Positions 36,337-43,662 of a stretch of DNA of 64,000 nucleotides are shown piece by piece. The stretch is from Streptomyces aurantiacus (lineage in GTDB: Bacteria > Actinomycetota > Actinomycetes > Streptomycetales > Streptomycetaceae): NCBI RefSeq assembly GCF_027107535.1, contig NZ_CP114283.1, forward strand, positions 6,634,001-6,698,000. The letters are read 5' to 3'. Position 1 is the stretch's first letter; the number at the start of each line of letters is the position of its first letter. Position numbers and translations under genes: made by a program. A model generated the notes under the pieces. The model was not told the DNA's origin. It saw only the letters and a list, made by a program, of their open reading frames with translations, and did no database searches.

Positions 36337-37206
36337 GTGGGACGTGGGGATCTCTCGGATGAGCAGTGGGCAGTGCTGGAACCGCTGTTGCCCGTCGCGC
36401 AGGTCGGCAGGCCGTCAGCATGCCGGCGGAGGCTGATCGATGGGATCCGCTGGCGGGTACGGACTGGTGCCCCATGGCGGGACCTGCCGGGTCAGTACGG
36501 GCCGTGGCAGACGGTCTACGGGCTGTTCCGTCGCTGGCAACGCACCGGTGTCTGGGCAGCAGTACTGAGCGGGCTGCAGGCCAGGGCCGATGCCGGCGGG
36601 CTGATCACGTGGGAGGTGAATGTCGACTCCACGGTCTGCCGGGCTCACCAGCACGCGGCCGGCGCCCGCCGGGACGGGAAGACTCAGAAGGAGCCGCCCG
36701 GCGGGATCGTCGCCGAGCCGGACGATCACGCACTCGGCCGGTCTCGAGGCGGTCTGACCACCAAGATTCATCTGGCGTGCGAACAAGGCCAACGGCCCTT
36801 GTCGTTGCTGGTCACGGCAGGGCAGCGGGGTGACAGCCCGCAGTTCGTGGCCGTACTGGAAGGCATCCGTGTGCCCCGGCTCGGCGCGGGGCGACCGCGC
36901 AGACGGCCGCTGCGGGTCCGTGGTGACAAGGCGTACTCATCGCGCGCCAACCGCGCCTACTTACGCCGACGCGGGATCCGGGCCACCATCCCGGAACCGG
37001 CCGATCAGGCCGGCCATCGCAGACGCCGCGGCAGCAACGGCGGGCGACCGCCGGCCTTCGACCGCGAGGACTACAAGGCCCGGCACGCGGTCGAGTGCGG
37101 CATCAACCGGCTCAAGCGCAATCGGGCGGTGGCCACCCGGTTCGACAAGCTCGCCGTCCGCTTCGAGGCCACCGTCCACATCGCCGCCATCAACGAATGG
37201 CTGTGA
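36337..37206 (+). CDS. IS5-family DDE transposase
   Basis: 289 residues. An N-terminal DUF4096-like DNA-binding part ([14 protein letters not shown], then [16 protein letters not shown]) precedes the catalytic domain. DDE residues: Asp in VNVDSTV (about aa 96), Asp in RGDKAYSSR (about aa 195), Glu in [19 protein letters not shown] (about aa 253) with the characteristic R-x-x-K/R tail. The codon at 36961 is TTA, decoded by the developmentally regulated bldA tRNA in Streptomyces, which could delay transposition to later growth. GTG start at 36337. No frameshift is needed, unlike many IS5 relatives. Confidence 0.93.
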   Translation: MGRGDLSDEQWAVLEPLLPVAQVGRPSACRRRLIDGIRWRVRTGAPWRDLPGQYGPWQTVYGLFRRWQRTGVWAAVLSGLQARADAGGLITWEVNVDSTVCRAHQHAAGARRDGKTQKEPPGGIVAEPDDHALGRSRGGLTTKIHLACEQGQRPLSLLVTAGQRGDSPQFVAVLEGIRVPRLGAGRPRRRPLRVRGDKAYSSRANRAYLRRRGIRATIPEPADQAGHRRRRGSNGGRPPAFDREDYKARHAVECGINRLKRNRAVATRFDKLAVRFEATVHIAAINEWL

Positions 37207-37282
37207 CTTGGCGCTTCCGCACCGCATGCCATCCTGGCGGCGGCAACCCGCAGCACGTCGGCACAAGGGAGACAGCGGACCA

Positions 37283-37612
37283 ATGGCGGCTGAGTACTAC
37301 TGCGCCGACAGCGAGAACGGCCATCACATCGACGACCCGTCCGAGGACGCCCTGTTCGACCTCATCAGCGAACTGAACGACGCGGACAACACGTTCGTCG
37401 TCATCCAGCCCGACCAGGACGACCCCGCCTGGTTCGCCTCCGTGGCCGTCCTCGACGAAGGCGGCTACGAGACCGTCCGCCGCGACACCGCCCGCCGCGA
37501 ACACGAGGTCACCACTGACACCAGCATCGGCCGGATCGCAGGCGACCTCATCATTTGGCTGGCCGCCCGCGACTTCCCCGGACAGCCAACTCGGCAGACC
37601 AGCCCGTTCTAA
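37283..37612 (+). CDS. Passenger gene of the insertion sequence, unknown function
   Basis: 109-residue acidic protein (MAAEYYCADSENGHHIDDP at the start, high Asp/Glu) starting at ATG 37283 with AAGGGAG-like purines about ten bases upstream, 77 bases after the transposase. Its TAA stop is formed by bases of the right terminal inverted repeat, so the gene is an integral part of the element. The DLISELND-to-WFASVAVLDEGGYET region has the short beta/alpha feel of Imm1-type immunity proteins, but this resemblance is faint and I do not assign a function. Confidence 0.7.
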   Translation: MAAEYYCADSENGHHIDDPSEDALFDLISELNDADNTFVVIQPDQDDPAWFASVAVLDEGGYETVRRDTARREHEVTTDTSIGRIAGDLIIWLAARDFPGQPTRQTSPF

Positions 37613-37620
37613 AACACGGC

Positions 37621-37866
37621 CTAGTGCTCTACGCGTCGCAGCCCCAGCCGCTCCTTCTCGGACAGGCCGCCCCAGACGCCGAAGCGTTCGTCGTGGGCGA
37701 GCGCGTACTCGAGGCACGCGGAGCGCATCTCGCACATTCCGCAGATCCGCTTCGCCTCACGCACGGAGCTGCCCGGCTCGGGAAAGAAGAAGTCGGATCC
37801 GGTCTGTGCGCACAGTGCCTGCTCCTGCCAGGAGAGGTCGGGCGCGATGACGGTGTCGTTGTGCAT
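37621..37866 (-). CDS. WhiB-like (Wbl) iron-sulfur regulator
   Basis: 81-residue Wbl protein of the actinomycete-specific family that binds a 4Fe-4S cluster and works with sigma factors in development or stress. Four cysteines are arranged as ALCAQ, then ICGMC, then SACLEY (C-x25-C-x2-C-x5-C), followed by the GVWGG turn and the basic end LGLRRVEH. The body (WQEQALCAQ, EYALAHDERFG) is closest to WhiB itself among Wbl proteins I know, but which paralogue it is I cannot say. ATG 37866 chosen; longer frames lack family sequence. Its TAG stop is made by the CTAG flanking the insertion sequence. Confidence 0.9.
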   Translation of the reverse strand: MHNDTVIAPDLSWQEQALCAQTGSDFFFPEPGSSVREAKRICGMCEMRSACLEYALAHDERFGVWGGLSEKERLGLRRVEH

Positions 37867-38349
37867 GCCGGCGATCGTGCCGGGCGCCGAAAAACGTTCG
37901 ATCAACGCCGGCTCAACGGCCGCCCGACGCCTTCCTGGACGACGGGGCCGGCCCTCGATCCAGAGCGCGAAGCGCGGGCCCGGGGCCCGCACCGCGGAAC
38001 CTCACGATGCCCCGGGCGACAAGCGGGCGCACGGCGGCGCGCGGCTCGACCGCAGCGGATTCCCGAAGCCGCCCGCCTCCGGCACGGACAACGGCCCGGC
38101 CCGTCCCCGGCACCGAGACCGGCAGTCCTGATACAGCCACCGACGACCCGGCGGCGGATTTCGTGCAGCTCCCGCTTGCCGCATGCGACGCGCCCGCCCC
38201 GCTTGGAGCCCTTCTTCCCGGCAGGACGTTCCATCACGGTGAGTGACCGCTGGCCGCGCCGGGACCACACCGGCGCTCCGGCAGCGGTTGTCAGTGGGCG
38301 GTGCGAGACTCGGCAGTGCAGGCAACGGGACCCCTCAAGGGAGGGCAAC
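37867..38349. other. Divergent control region between Wbl and VOC genes
   Basis: 483 bases with no supported gene, carrying the promoters of two divergent genes. Composition is uniformly GC-rich and no clear -35/-10 pair stands out. Nothing else seen. Confidence 0.4.
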
Positions 38350-39141
38350 ATGCTCACCACCCGCTTCGTCACCGGCGCCCCTAACTGGGTCGACCTCGGC
38401 ACCCGCGACATCGACGGCGCCGCATCCTTCTACCACGCTCTCTTCGGCTGGGACTTCCGGTCGGCGGGACCGGATTCCGGCGGTTACGGCTTCTTCCAGC
38501 TGGCCGGAAAGACCGTGGCGGGCGGCATGCAGACCACCCCGGAGCAGGGCCCGCCGTCATGGGGCGTCTTCTTCCGGAGCCCGGACTCCGACGCGACGGC
38601 CAAGGCGGCCGAGCAGGCCGGGGGCAGCGTCCTGCTGCCGCCCGACGACGTCATGGACAAGGGCCGTATGACGATCCTCGCCGACAGGGCGGGCGTCTCC
38701 TTCGGCATCTGGCAGCCGGGCACGCTCCAGGGCATCGACGTGGCCGGCGCCCCGGGCTCCCTGTGCTGGGTCGAGCTCTACACACCGGACATCGCGGCGG
38801 CGGCCGCGTTCTACAACTCCGTGCTGGGCCTGGAGACCTCGGCCGTCTCGTTCCCCGGCGGCACCTATACGTGCATCAACCCGTCCGAGGGCGGCGAGGA
38901 CGCCATGTTCGGCGGTGTCGTCCCGCTGGCCGACGATCCGACGGAGCAGGGGGCGGAGCCCTACTGGCTGCCGCACTTCGAGGCCACGGACACGGACGCG
39001 GTGGCCGCGAAGGCCCAGGAACTGGGCGGTACGGTCCGCATGCCCGCCACATCCGTGAGTGGCGTCGGGCGGGTGGCGAAGCTCGCCGACCCGTACGGGG
39101 CACGTTTCGCGGTGATCAAGAGCGATCCGGCGCAGGGCTGA
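38350..39141 (+). CDS. Two-domain VOC (glyoxalase-like) protein
   Basis: 263 residues with two vicinal-oxygen-chelate domains: aa 10-125 (PNWVDLGTRDIDGAASFYHA, WGVFFRSPDSD, LADRAGVSFGIWQPG) and aa 135-260 (CWVELYTPDIAAAAAFYNSV, LPHFEATDTDAVAAKAQELG, LADPYGARFAVI). This pattern resembles the CFP-30B-like hydroxylase/glyoxalase group of actinomycetes. Metal ligands are only partly conserved, so catalysis, binding, or antibiotic sequestration are all possible. ATG 38350 has AAGGGAGG upstream. Monocistronic. Confidence 0.85.
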   Translation: MLTTRFVTGAPNWVDLGTRDIDGAASFYHALFGWDFRSAGPDSGGYGFFQLAGKTVAGGMQTTPEQGPPSWGVFFRSPDSDATAKAAEQAGGSVLLPPDDVMDKGRMTILADRAGVSFGIWQPGTLQGIDVAGAPGSLCWVELYTPDIAAAAAFYNSVLGLETSAVSFPGGTYTCINPSEGGEDAMFGGVVPLADDPTEQGAEPYWLPHFEATDTDAVAAKAQELGGTVRMPATSVSGVGRVAKLADPYGARFAVIKSDPAQG

Positions 39142-39678
39142 CGGTCGCCGAGGCCGGTCGAGGGCCCCGTCCCGGTCGACCGAGGACCGTCTTGGTCGCC
39201 CCGCGCCGCGCCGCGCCGACGTCCGACGTGATCGGCTGAGGGCCGTTTCATCGCGGTGGACGGATGGGTCGACCTGGCCTGCCCCGTTTCCCCTGGTCGG
39301 CTGACAACCGTCGGCCGACGCACATCCACCGAGGCCGACCGACAGGCAGAGCGGTTCGGGGCCGGGCCTCGGTTCCGGGCGGGTCTCGGTTCCGGGCGCG
39401 GTCCGGCTCCAGTGGCGGATCCCCGCCGTCGAGACTCCGCCCCCGCGCCGGCGACCCCCGGCCCGACGAGCGCGGACCGAACCGAAGCCACCCGCACGTC
39501 CGTGGCCGACCACCTGCCCGATCCATCGTCAACTTCTGAACACACGAATATTTTGAGAGCGCTCCCAGTCATAACCCTTGACGCTTCAACTCCCCCTGGG
39601 GACAGTGGTGCTCCGCAGGGGGTCGATGCCCCACACATCGGCCCGTCCCTGCCTCCCCCACACTCCCAGGAGACCTCC
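39142..39678. other. Long intergenic region upstream of the beta-1,3-glucanase
   Basis: 537 bases without a convincing gene. It contains degenerate direct repeats (TCGGTTCCGGGCG twice, near 39370-39400) and the LacI-type operator at 39553. A switch to A+T-rich sequence near 39535-39560 marks the promoter. Confidence 0.5.
39553..39568 (+). promoter_or_regulatory. LacI-type operator before GH64 gene
   Basis: TTGAGAGCGCTCCCAG, with the palindromic core GAGCGCTC. Fourteen bases (TTGAGAGCGCTCCC) are identical to a site upstream of the nearby lacI-family gene. It resembles the CebR-type operator TGGGAGCGCTCCCA. Confidence 0.75.
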
Positions 39679-40905
39679 GTGATCTCACGCAGAACGTTCC
39701 TGACCGGAGCCGCGGCCGTCACCACAGCCGCCAGTTACCCCGTCTGGGGAAGCGCTCTCAGCCCGGCGGCCGAGGCCGCTCCCGCCACGTGTCAACTCGC
39801 GCTCAAGAACGCCTCGTTGCCCGGTACGGTCCGCGCGTACGTCACCGGACACGAACTGTCGACGGGCAACTGGCTGCTGCTGCGCGCCGACGGCAGCGTG
39901 TACCGGCCCACCTCCCCGCCGGCGCCGCAGACACCACTGCCCGTCGACTGCGCCATCCCGCTCGGCGTCGCGGGTTCAGCCCCGAGGGTGTTGACGCTCC
40001 CTCAGATGTTCGGCGCCCGCGTCTACTTCGTGCGCGACAGCACCCTCAACTTCTTCCTCAACCCGGGCCCCGCGCTGGTCGAGCCTGCGTTCGCCACGCC
40101 CGCCGACTCGAACTACGGCAAGACCTGGTCGTTCTGCGAGTTCACGTTCAACACCCAGCAGTTGTACGCCAACATCAGTTACGTCGACCTGGTCACCGCG
40201 CTGCCCATCGGGCTCACCCTGGAGGGCGACACCACGCACACGGTCGCCCCGCTGCCCAACGGTGCCGTCGACAGGATCGCCGCGGACCTCACCGCGCAGG
40301 CGGCCCGCGACGGTCAGCCCTGGGACAAACTGGTGATCCGGGGCAACAACGGCTCCGTACTGCGCGTGATCTCCCCGCAGAACCTGATGGCCCCGTACTT
40401 CGACCGGCCCGCCGAGATGCCCTTCCGCAACCTCTGGAACAGTTACATCGACCAGGTCTGGGCGAAGTACCGCTCCACCGACCTGAGGATCGACCTCCAG
40501 GGCGGCCGGGGCGTGCGCACCGGTCGTGTCAGCGGCGACACGCTCACCTTCACCGGTGGTCACACCTTCGGCAAACCCACGTCGAAGGACATCTTCACCT
40601 GCAACCACGGTCCGTTCGCCAACAACCCTGGCGATCCCGACGACAAGAAGGCGCTCCTCGCACGCCTCGCAGCCAGCTTCAACCGCTCGATCATGCTCTC
40701 GCACCCCAGCCAGCCCAACGGGACGACCACGTCCGACTACTACAAGGGCACCGTCACCAACCACTGGGCGCGTGTCGTGCACGCCAACTCGCCCATCGGG
40801 TACGCCTTCCCGTACGACGACGTACGCCCGGACGGCCAGCCCGACGTGTCGGGGGCGGCCCACGACGGCAACCCGCGCCGCTTCACGGTGACGGTCGGAG
40901 CGTAG
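39679..40905 (+). CDS. Secreted GH64 family beta-1,3-glucanase
   Basis: Endo-type enzyme cutting beta-1,3-glucans such as laminarin or fungal wall glucan; exported. 408 residues. The N-terminus has a Tat motif (SRRTFLTG) and a hydrophobic region ending AEAAPA. The GH64 thaumatin-like/barwin fold is recognised from ALKNASLPGTVRAYVTG, SFCEFTFN, YANISYVDLVTALPIG and RNLWNSYIDQVWAKY. No C-terminal carbohydrate-binding module. GTG 39679 has AGGAG six bases upstream. The LacI-type operator at 39553 suggests induction by a glucan-derived sugar. Confidence 0.9.
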   Translation: MISRRTFLTGAAAVTTAASYPVWGSALSPAAEAAPATCQLALKNASLPGTVRAYVTGHELSTGNWLLLRADGSVYRPTSPPAPQTPLPVDCAIPLGVAGSAPRVLTLPQMFGARVYFVRDSTLNFFLNPGPALVEPAFATPADSNYGKTWSFCEFTFNTQQLYANISYVDLVTALPIGLTLEGDTTHTVAPLPNGAVDRIAADLTAQAARDGQPWDKLVIRGNNGSVLRVISPQNLMAPYFDRPAEMPFRNLWNSYIDQVWAKYRSTDLRIDLQGGRGVRTGRVSGDTLTFTGGHTFGKPTSKDIFTCNHGPFANNPGDPDDKKALLARLAASFNRSIMLSHPSQPNGTTTSDYYKGTVTNHWARVVHANSPIGYAFPYDDVRPDGQPDVSGAAHDGNPRRFTVTVGA

Positions 40906-40922
40906 GCGCTCCGCTGGGCCTG

Positions 40923-41062
40923 CAGCATTCCGACTGCGGATCCGCCGTGGCTGGGCGCACAGTTCCGCGCGCCCCTCGACGGCGGCTTCCGCCCCGCAGG
41001 GCCAGCAGCATTCCGACCGCGGATCCGCCGCGGCTGGACGCGCAGTTCCCCGCGCGCCTCAA
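40923..41062. repeat. Tandem pair of an approximately 55-bp direct repeat
   Basis: 40923-40978 and 41006-41062 are close copies 83 bases apart, each beginning CAGCATTCCGAC and ending in the dispersed CGGCTGG-CGCAGTTCC-CGCGC element. They fill the gap between the convergent glucanase and lacI-family genes. Confidence 0.8.
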
Positions 41063-41094
41063 CGGGGCGTACCGGAACTGCGCGGCCGAGCGGC

Positions 41095-42141
41095 TTACGC
41101 CGAGGCCCGTCTGACCAGTGTCGTCGGCAGGACGACGCTGGACGGCGCTCCCGCCAATCCGCCGGAGGTCGCCTCGGAAACGGTCCGGTCCAGCCCGCGC
41201 AGCAGCAGGCGTGCCATCAGCCGGCCCATCCCCTCGATGTCCTGACGGACCGTCGTGAGGGGTGGGTCGGCCGATTCGCTGACCGGGAGCATGTCGTCGA
41301 AGCCGATCACGGCCACGTCCTCCGGCACCCGCCGCCCCCGCTCACGCAGGACGCGCAGGGCGCCCGCCGCCGTGAGGTCGTTGGCGGCGAACACGGCGTC
41401 CAGGTCGGGGCAGCGGTCGAGGAGTTCCCGCATGGCGCGTTCGCCGCCCGCCGGGGTGAAGTCGCCCTCCGCGATCAGTTTCGGGTCCGCGTCCACCATG
41501 ACGTCACGAAAGCCGTCGAGCCGGTCGACCGCCGAGGTCTGGTCGAGGGCACCGGTGATGTGGGCGACGCGCCCGCGTCCGAGCCCGACGAGGTGCCGGA
41601 CCGCCTCACGGGCACCACCTCTGTTGTCGCAGTCGACGTAGACGGCACCGCGCGAACCGCCGGCCCAGCCGGGGCGCCCCCCGTACACGGTCGGCACCCC
41701 GTGGATCAGGCCCGGCAGCGGGTCGTCGAGGTGCAGCGAGAAGACGAGCGCGCCGTCGACATGGCCGCCGGCGAGGTAGCGCCCGACGCGGGCGTGGTCG
41801 TCGCGCCCCTCCGTGAGCAGCAGCACGAGCTGTGAGTCGTGCGCCGTCAGCTCCTTGCTGATGCCCCGGAGCTGCAGGGCGAAGAAGGGGTCGGCGAAGA
41901 CCCGTGTCTCCGGTTCGGCGATCACCACGGCGACCGCGTCGTGCCGTCGGGTGACGAGGCTGCGCGCGGCCTGGTTCGGGACGTAACCGAGCTCTTCGAC
42001 GGCGCGCCTGACCCGCTCGACCAGGGGCTCACGCACGCCCTCACCACCGTTGACGACACGGGACGCGGTGGCCCGGGACACTCCGGCCCGGGCCGCCACT
42101 GCCTCCAGCGTCGGGCGTGGCTGTGTCGACTGCTCGGTCAC
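41095..42141 (-). CDS. LacI family transcriptional repressor
   Basis: 348 residues. N-terminal helix-turn-helix and hinge: LEAVAARAGVSRATASRVVN (aa 12-31) and LGYVPNQAARSL (about aa 51-62). The periplasmic-binding-protein-like sugar domain follows, with VFAANDLTAAGALRVLRERG and VPEDVAVIGFDD typical of the family. GTG start at 42141 has GAGGAG seven bases upstream. A site identical over 14 bases to that before the GH64 gene lies 56 bases upstream, so the protein probably represses itself and the glucanase, released by a glucan oligosaccharide. Confidence 0.93.
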   Translation of the reverse strand: MTEQSTQPRPTLEAVAARAGVSRATASRVVNGGEGVREPLVERVRRAVEELGYVPNQAARSLVTRRHDAVAVVIAEPETRVFADPFFALQLRGISKELTAHDSQLVLLLTEGRDDHARVGRYLAGGHVDGALVFSLHLDDPLPGLIHGVPTVYGGRPGWAGGSRGAVYVDCDNRGGAREAVRHLVGLGRGRVAHITGALDQTSAVDRLDGFRDVMVDADPKLIAEGDFTPAGGERAMRELLDRCPDLDAVFAANDLTAAGALRVLRERGRRVPEDVAVIGFDDMLPVSESADPPLTTVRQDIEGMGRLMARLLLRGLDRTVSEATSGGLAGAPSSVVLPTTLVRRASA

Positions 42142-42487
42142 CTCGGGGCTCCTCAGGGCGGTGTTGCCGATCAGGATAGCCCTCGTCGAACCCGCGTTGA
42201 GAGCGCTCCCGATCGGGAAGTCCCTGGAAAACCGCCCTGCCCGGCGTCACCGGGCGGTGAGAACCCGGTTCCGTGGCGACCGGACCCGTAGGCACGTCCG
42301 GGTTCTCGACGCCCTCGGGCGTTCGTCCTGCCCCCGCCCGCGCGAGGGCCGACCCGGATCCCGTCGGCCGACAGGAGCACCCGAAGGAGCCCCGGGAAAG
42401 GCGCGAGGCCGTGCATGGACGGACCCGGCCCGAGCCCGCCCTGCCGCCACGTCCGCGCGCCCGGAACACACCCGGCCCGCACGGCGC
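42142..42487. other. Intergenic region between laccase 3' end and lacI-family start
   Basis: 346 bases with the LacI-type operator at 42197-42210; no gene seen. No clear terminator for the laccase gene was found. Confidence 0.4.
42197..42210 (-). promoter_or_regulatory. LacI-type operator, autoregulatory
   Basis: TTGAGAGCGCTCCC, identical over 14 bases to the glucanase operator at 39553-39566, 56 bases upstream of the lacI-family GTG. Confidence 0.75.
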
Positions 42488-43465
42488 TCAGTGCTCGTGC
42501 GGCTCGTACCCCGGAATCGTCCCGTCCGTCTTCTTCACGAGGAACAGCCCCGCCATCCCCATGTCGGAATGGCTCTGGACGTGGCAGTGGTACATCCACG
42601 CACCGGCCCCGACGCCCTCCCCGGCGATCACCTGGAAGCCGAACGAGTCGGCGGGTCCCACGATCTTGTTGTCGATGACCTGACTCGGGTCGTCGGGGCC
42701 GGTCAGCAGCCCCGTGCGGTTGTCGGCCCAGCGGTGACCGTGCACGTGGAACGTGTGGTAGTACTCGCCGTGCGTGATCATCACGAACTCGACGCGGTCC
42801 CCCACCGTGGCTTCGAAGTTGGGGCTCTGGTGGCCGGGCCTGTTGTTGATCGTCATGTCGTTGAAGACGATCGTGTGGGTCTTGTCGGGGAGGATGTCGC
42901 CCTTGCGGCGGACGATCACCGGCCCGTAGAGGCCCTTGCGGACACCGATCGTGCCGTGCTCGGTGCCGACGACATGGTCGTGGTAATGCCAGTAACCCGC
43001 GCTGCCCGCACGCCAGGTGCCGTCCTTGCGGCGGCCCGGGGCGTGGGTGCGCCAGGTGTACATACGGGTCGCGCCGGGCTCCACGTGGGATCTGCTCAGT
43101 TTCGTGCCGTCGCTGGAGACCTCGTAGTCCATGCCGTGGACGTGCAGGCTCGCCGCCACGTCCATCGTGTTCTCGACCTCGATGTGCAGCGTGTCGCCCT
43201 CGTTGAGTTCGATGAGCGGGCCGGGGATCGTGGCCTCGCCCTTGGCGAGGCCATAGCCCATCTGTCCGTCGGCGAGCTTCTCCATGTAGAGCTTGACGCG
43301 CTTCACCTCGCCGCCCGCGGGAGCGGTCCGGACCGGGCTGTCGGCGGATGTCGCGTCCTGCGCGCCGACGAGCGACAACGATGTCGCGACCGTGGCGACG
43401 GCGGCCCCGCCCATCACCATCCGCCGGCTGAAGCCCCGTCTGTCCATGTCGTCCGTGGTGCTCAT
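42488..43465 (-). CDS. slac: Two-domain small laccase (multicopper oxidase)
   Basis: Exported copper enzyme oxidising phenols with reduction of O2 to water. 325 residues; very similar to the S. coelicolor small laccase as I remember it. Tat-type N-terminus ([13 protein letters not shown]). Copper ligands: HVHG (about aa 125), WHYHDH (about aa 175), [12 protein letters not shown] (about aa 255) and the type-1 motif [12 protein letters not shown] (about aa 300). Two-domain members assemble as trimers with the trinuclear site between subunits. ATG 43465 has GGGAGAG upstream. Divergent from the PQQ/ThuA gene, 197 bases apart. Confidence 0.95.
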   Translation of the reverse strand: MSTTDDMDRRGFSRRMVMGGAAVATVATSLSLVGAQDATSADSPVRTAPAGGEVKRVKLYMEKLADGQMGYGLAKGEATIPGPLIELNEGDTLHIEVENTMDVAASLHVHGMDYEVSSDGTKLSRSHVEPGATRMYTWRTHAPGRRKDGTWRAGSAGYWHYHDHVVGTEHGTIGVRKGLYGPVIVRRKGDILPDKTHTIVFNDMTINNRPGHQSPNFEATVGDRVEFVMITHGEYYHTFHVHGHRWADNRTGLLTGPDDPSQVIDNKIVGPADSFGFQVIAGEGVGAGAWMYHCHVQSHSDMGMAGLFLVKKTDGTIPGYEPHEH

Positions 43466-43603
43466 GCCGAACTCTCCCAACCTGCAACGCAGTCGACGCG
43501 ATTGACGGAACCGAGTGACAGAGACGAACGGGGGAGACGGTAGTGGCACCTTCCGCGTTTATCCACACCCAGGACAAAGTTCGTGCCATCCCGGTCATAG
43601 CTA

Positions 43604-43632
43604 TTGGCGAGTTGCGCGAAAAGGTCTAGCTT
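43604..43632 (+). promoter_or_regulatory. Promoter of the ThuA/PQQ gene
   Basis: TTGGCG (43604-43609), a 17-base spacer and TAGCTT (43627-43632), 30 bases before the ATG at 43663. It lies in the control region shared with the divergent laccase gene. Confidence 0.55.
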
Positions 43633-43662
43633 CCTTGGCGCTGATGCTGTGACCGACGAGGG

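Larger units (their letters stand above)
36283..37620 (+). mobile_element. IS5-family insertion sequence, 1338 bp, with passenger gene
   Basis: Perfect 18-bp terminal inverted repeats GCCGTGTTTTAGAACGGG (36283-36300) and CCCGTTCTAAAACACGGC (37603-37620). CTAG flanks both ends (36279-36282, 37621-37624), giving a likely 4-bp target duplication; counted otherwise the duplication would be TA. It holds a complete DDE transposase and a second small gene whose stop codon lies inside the right repeat. Both genes and both ends are intact, so it may be active. Confidence 0.9.
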
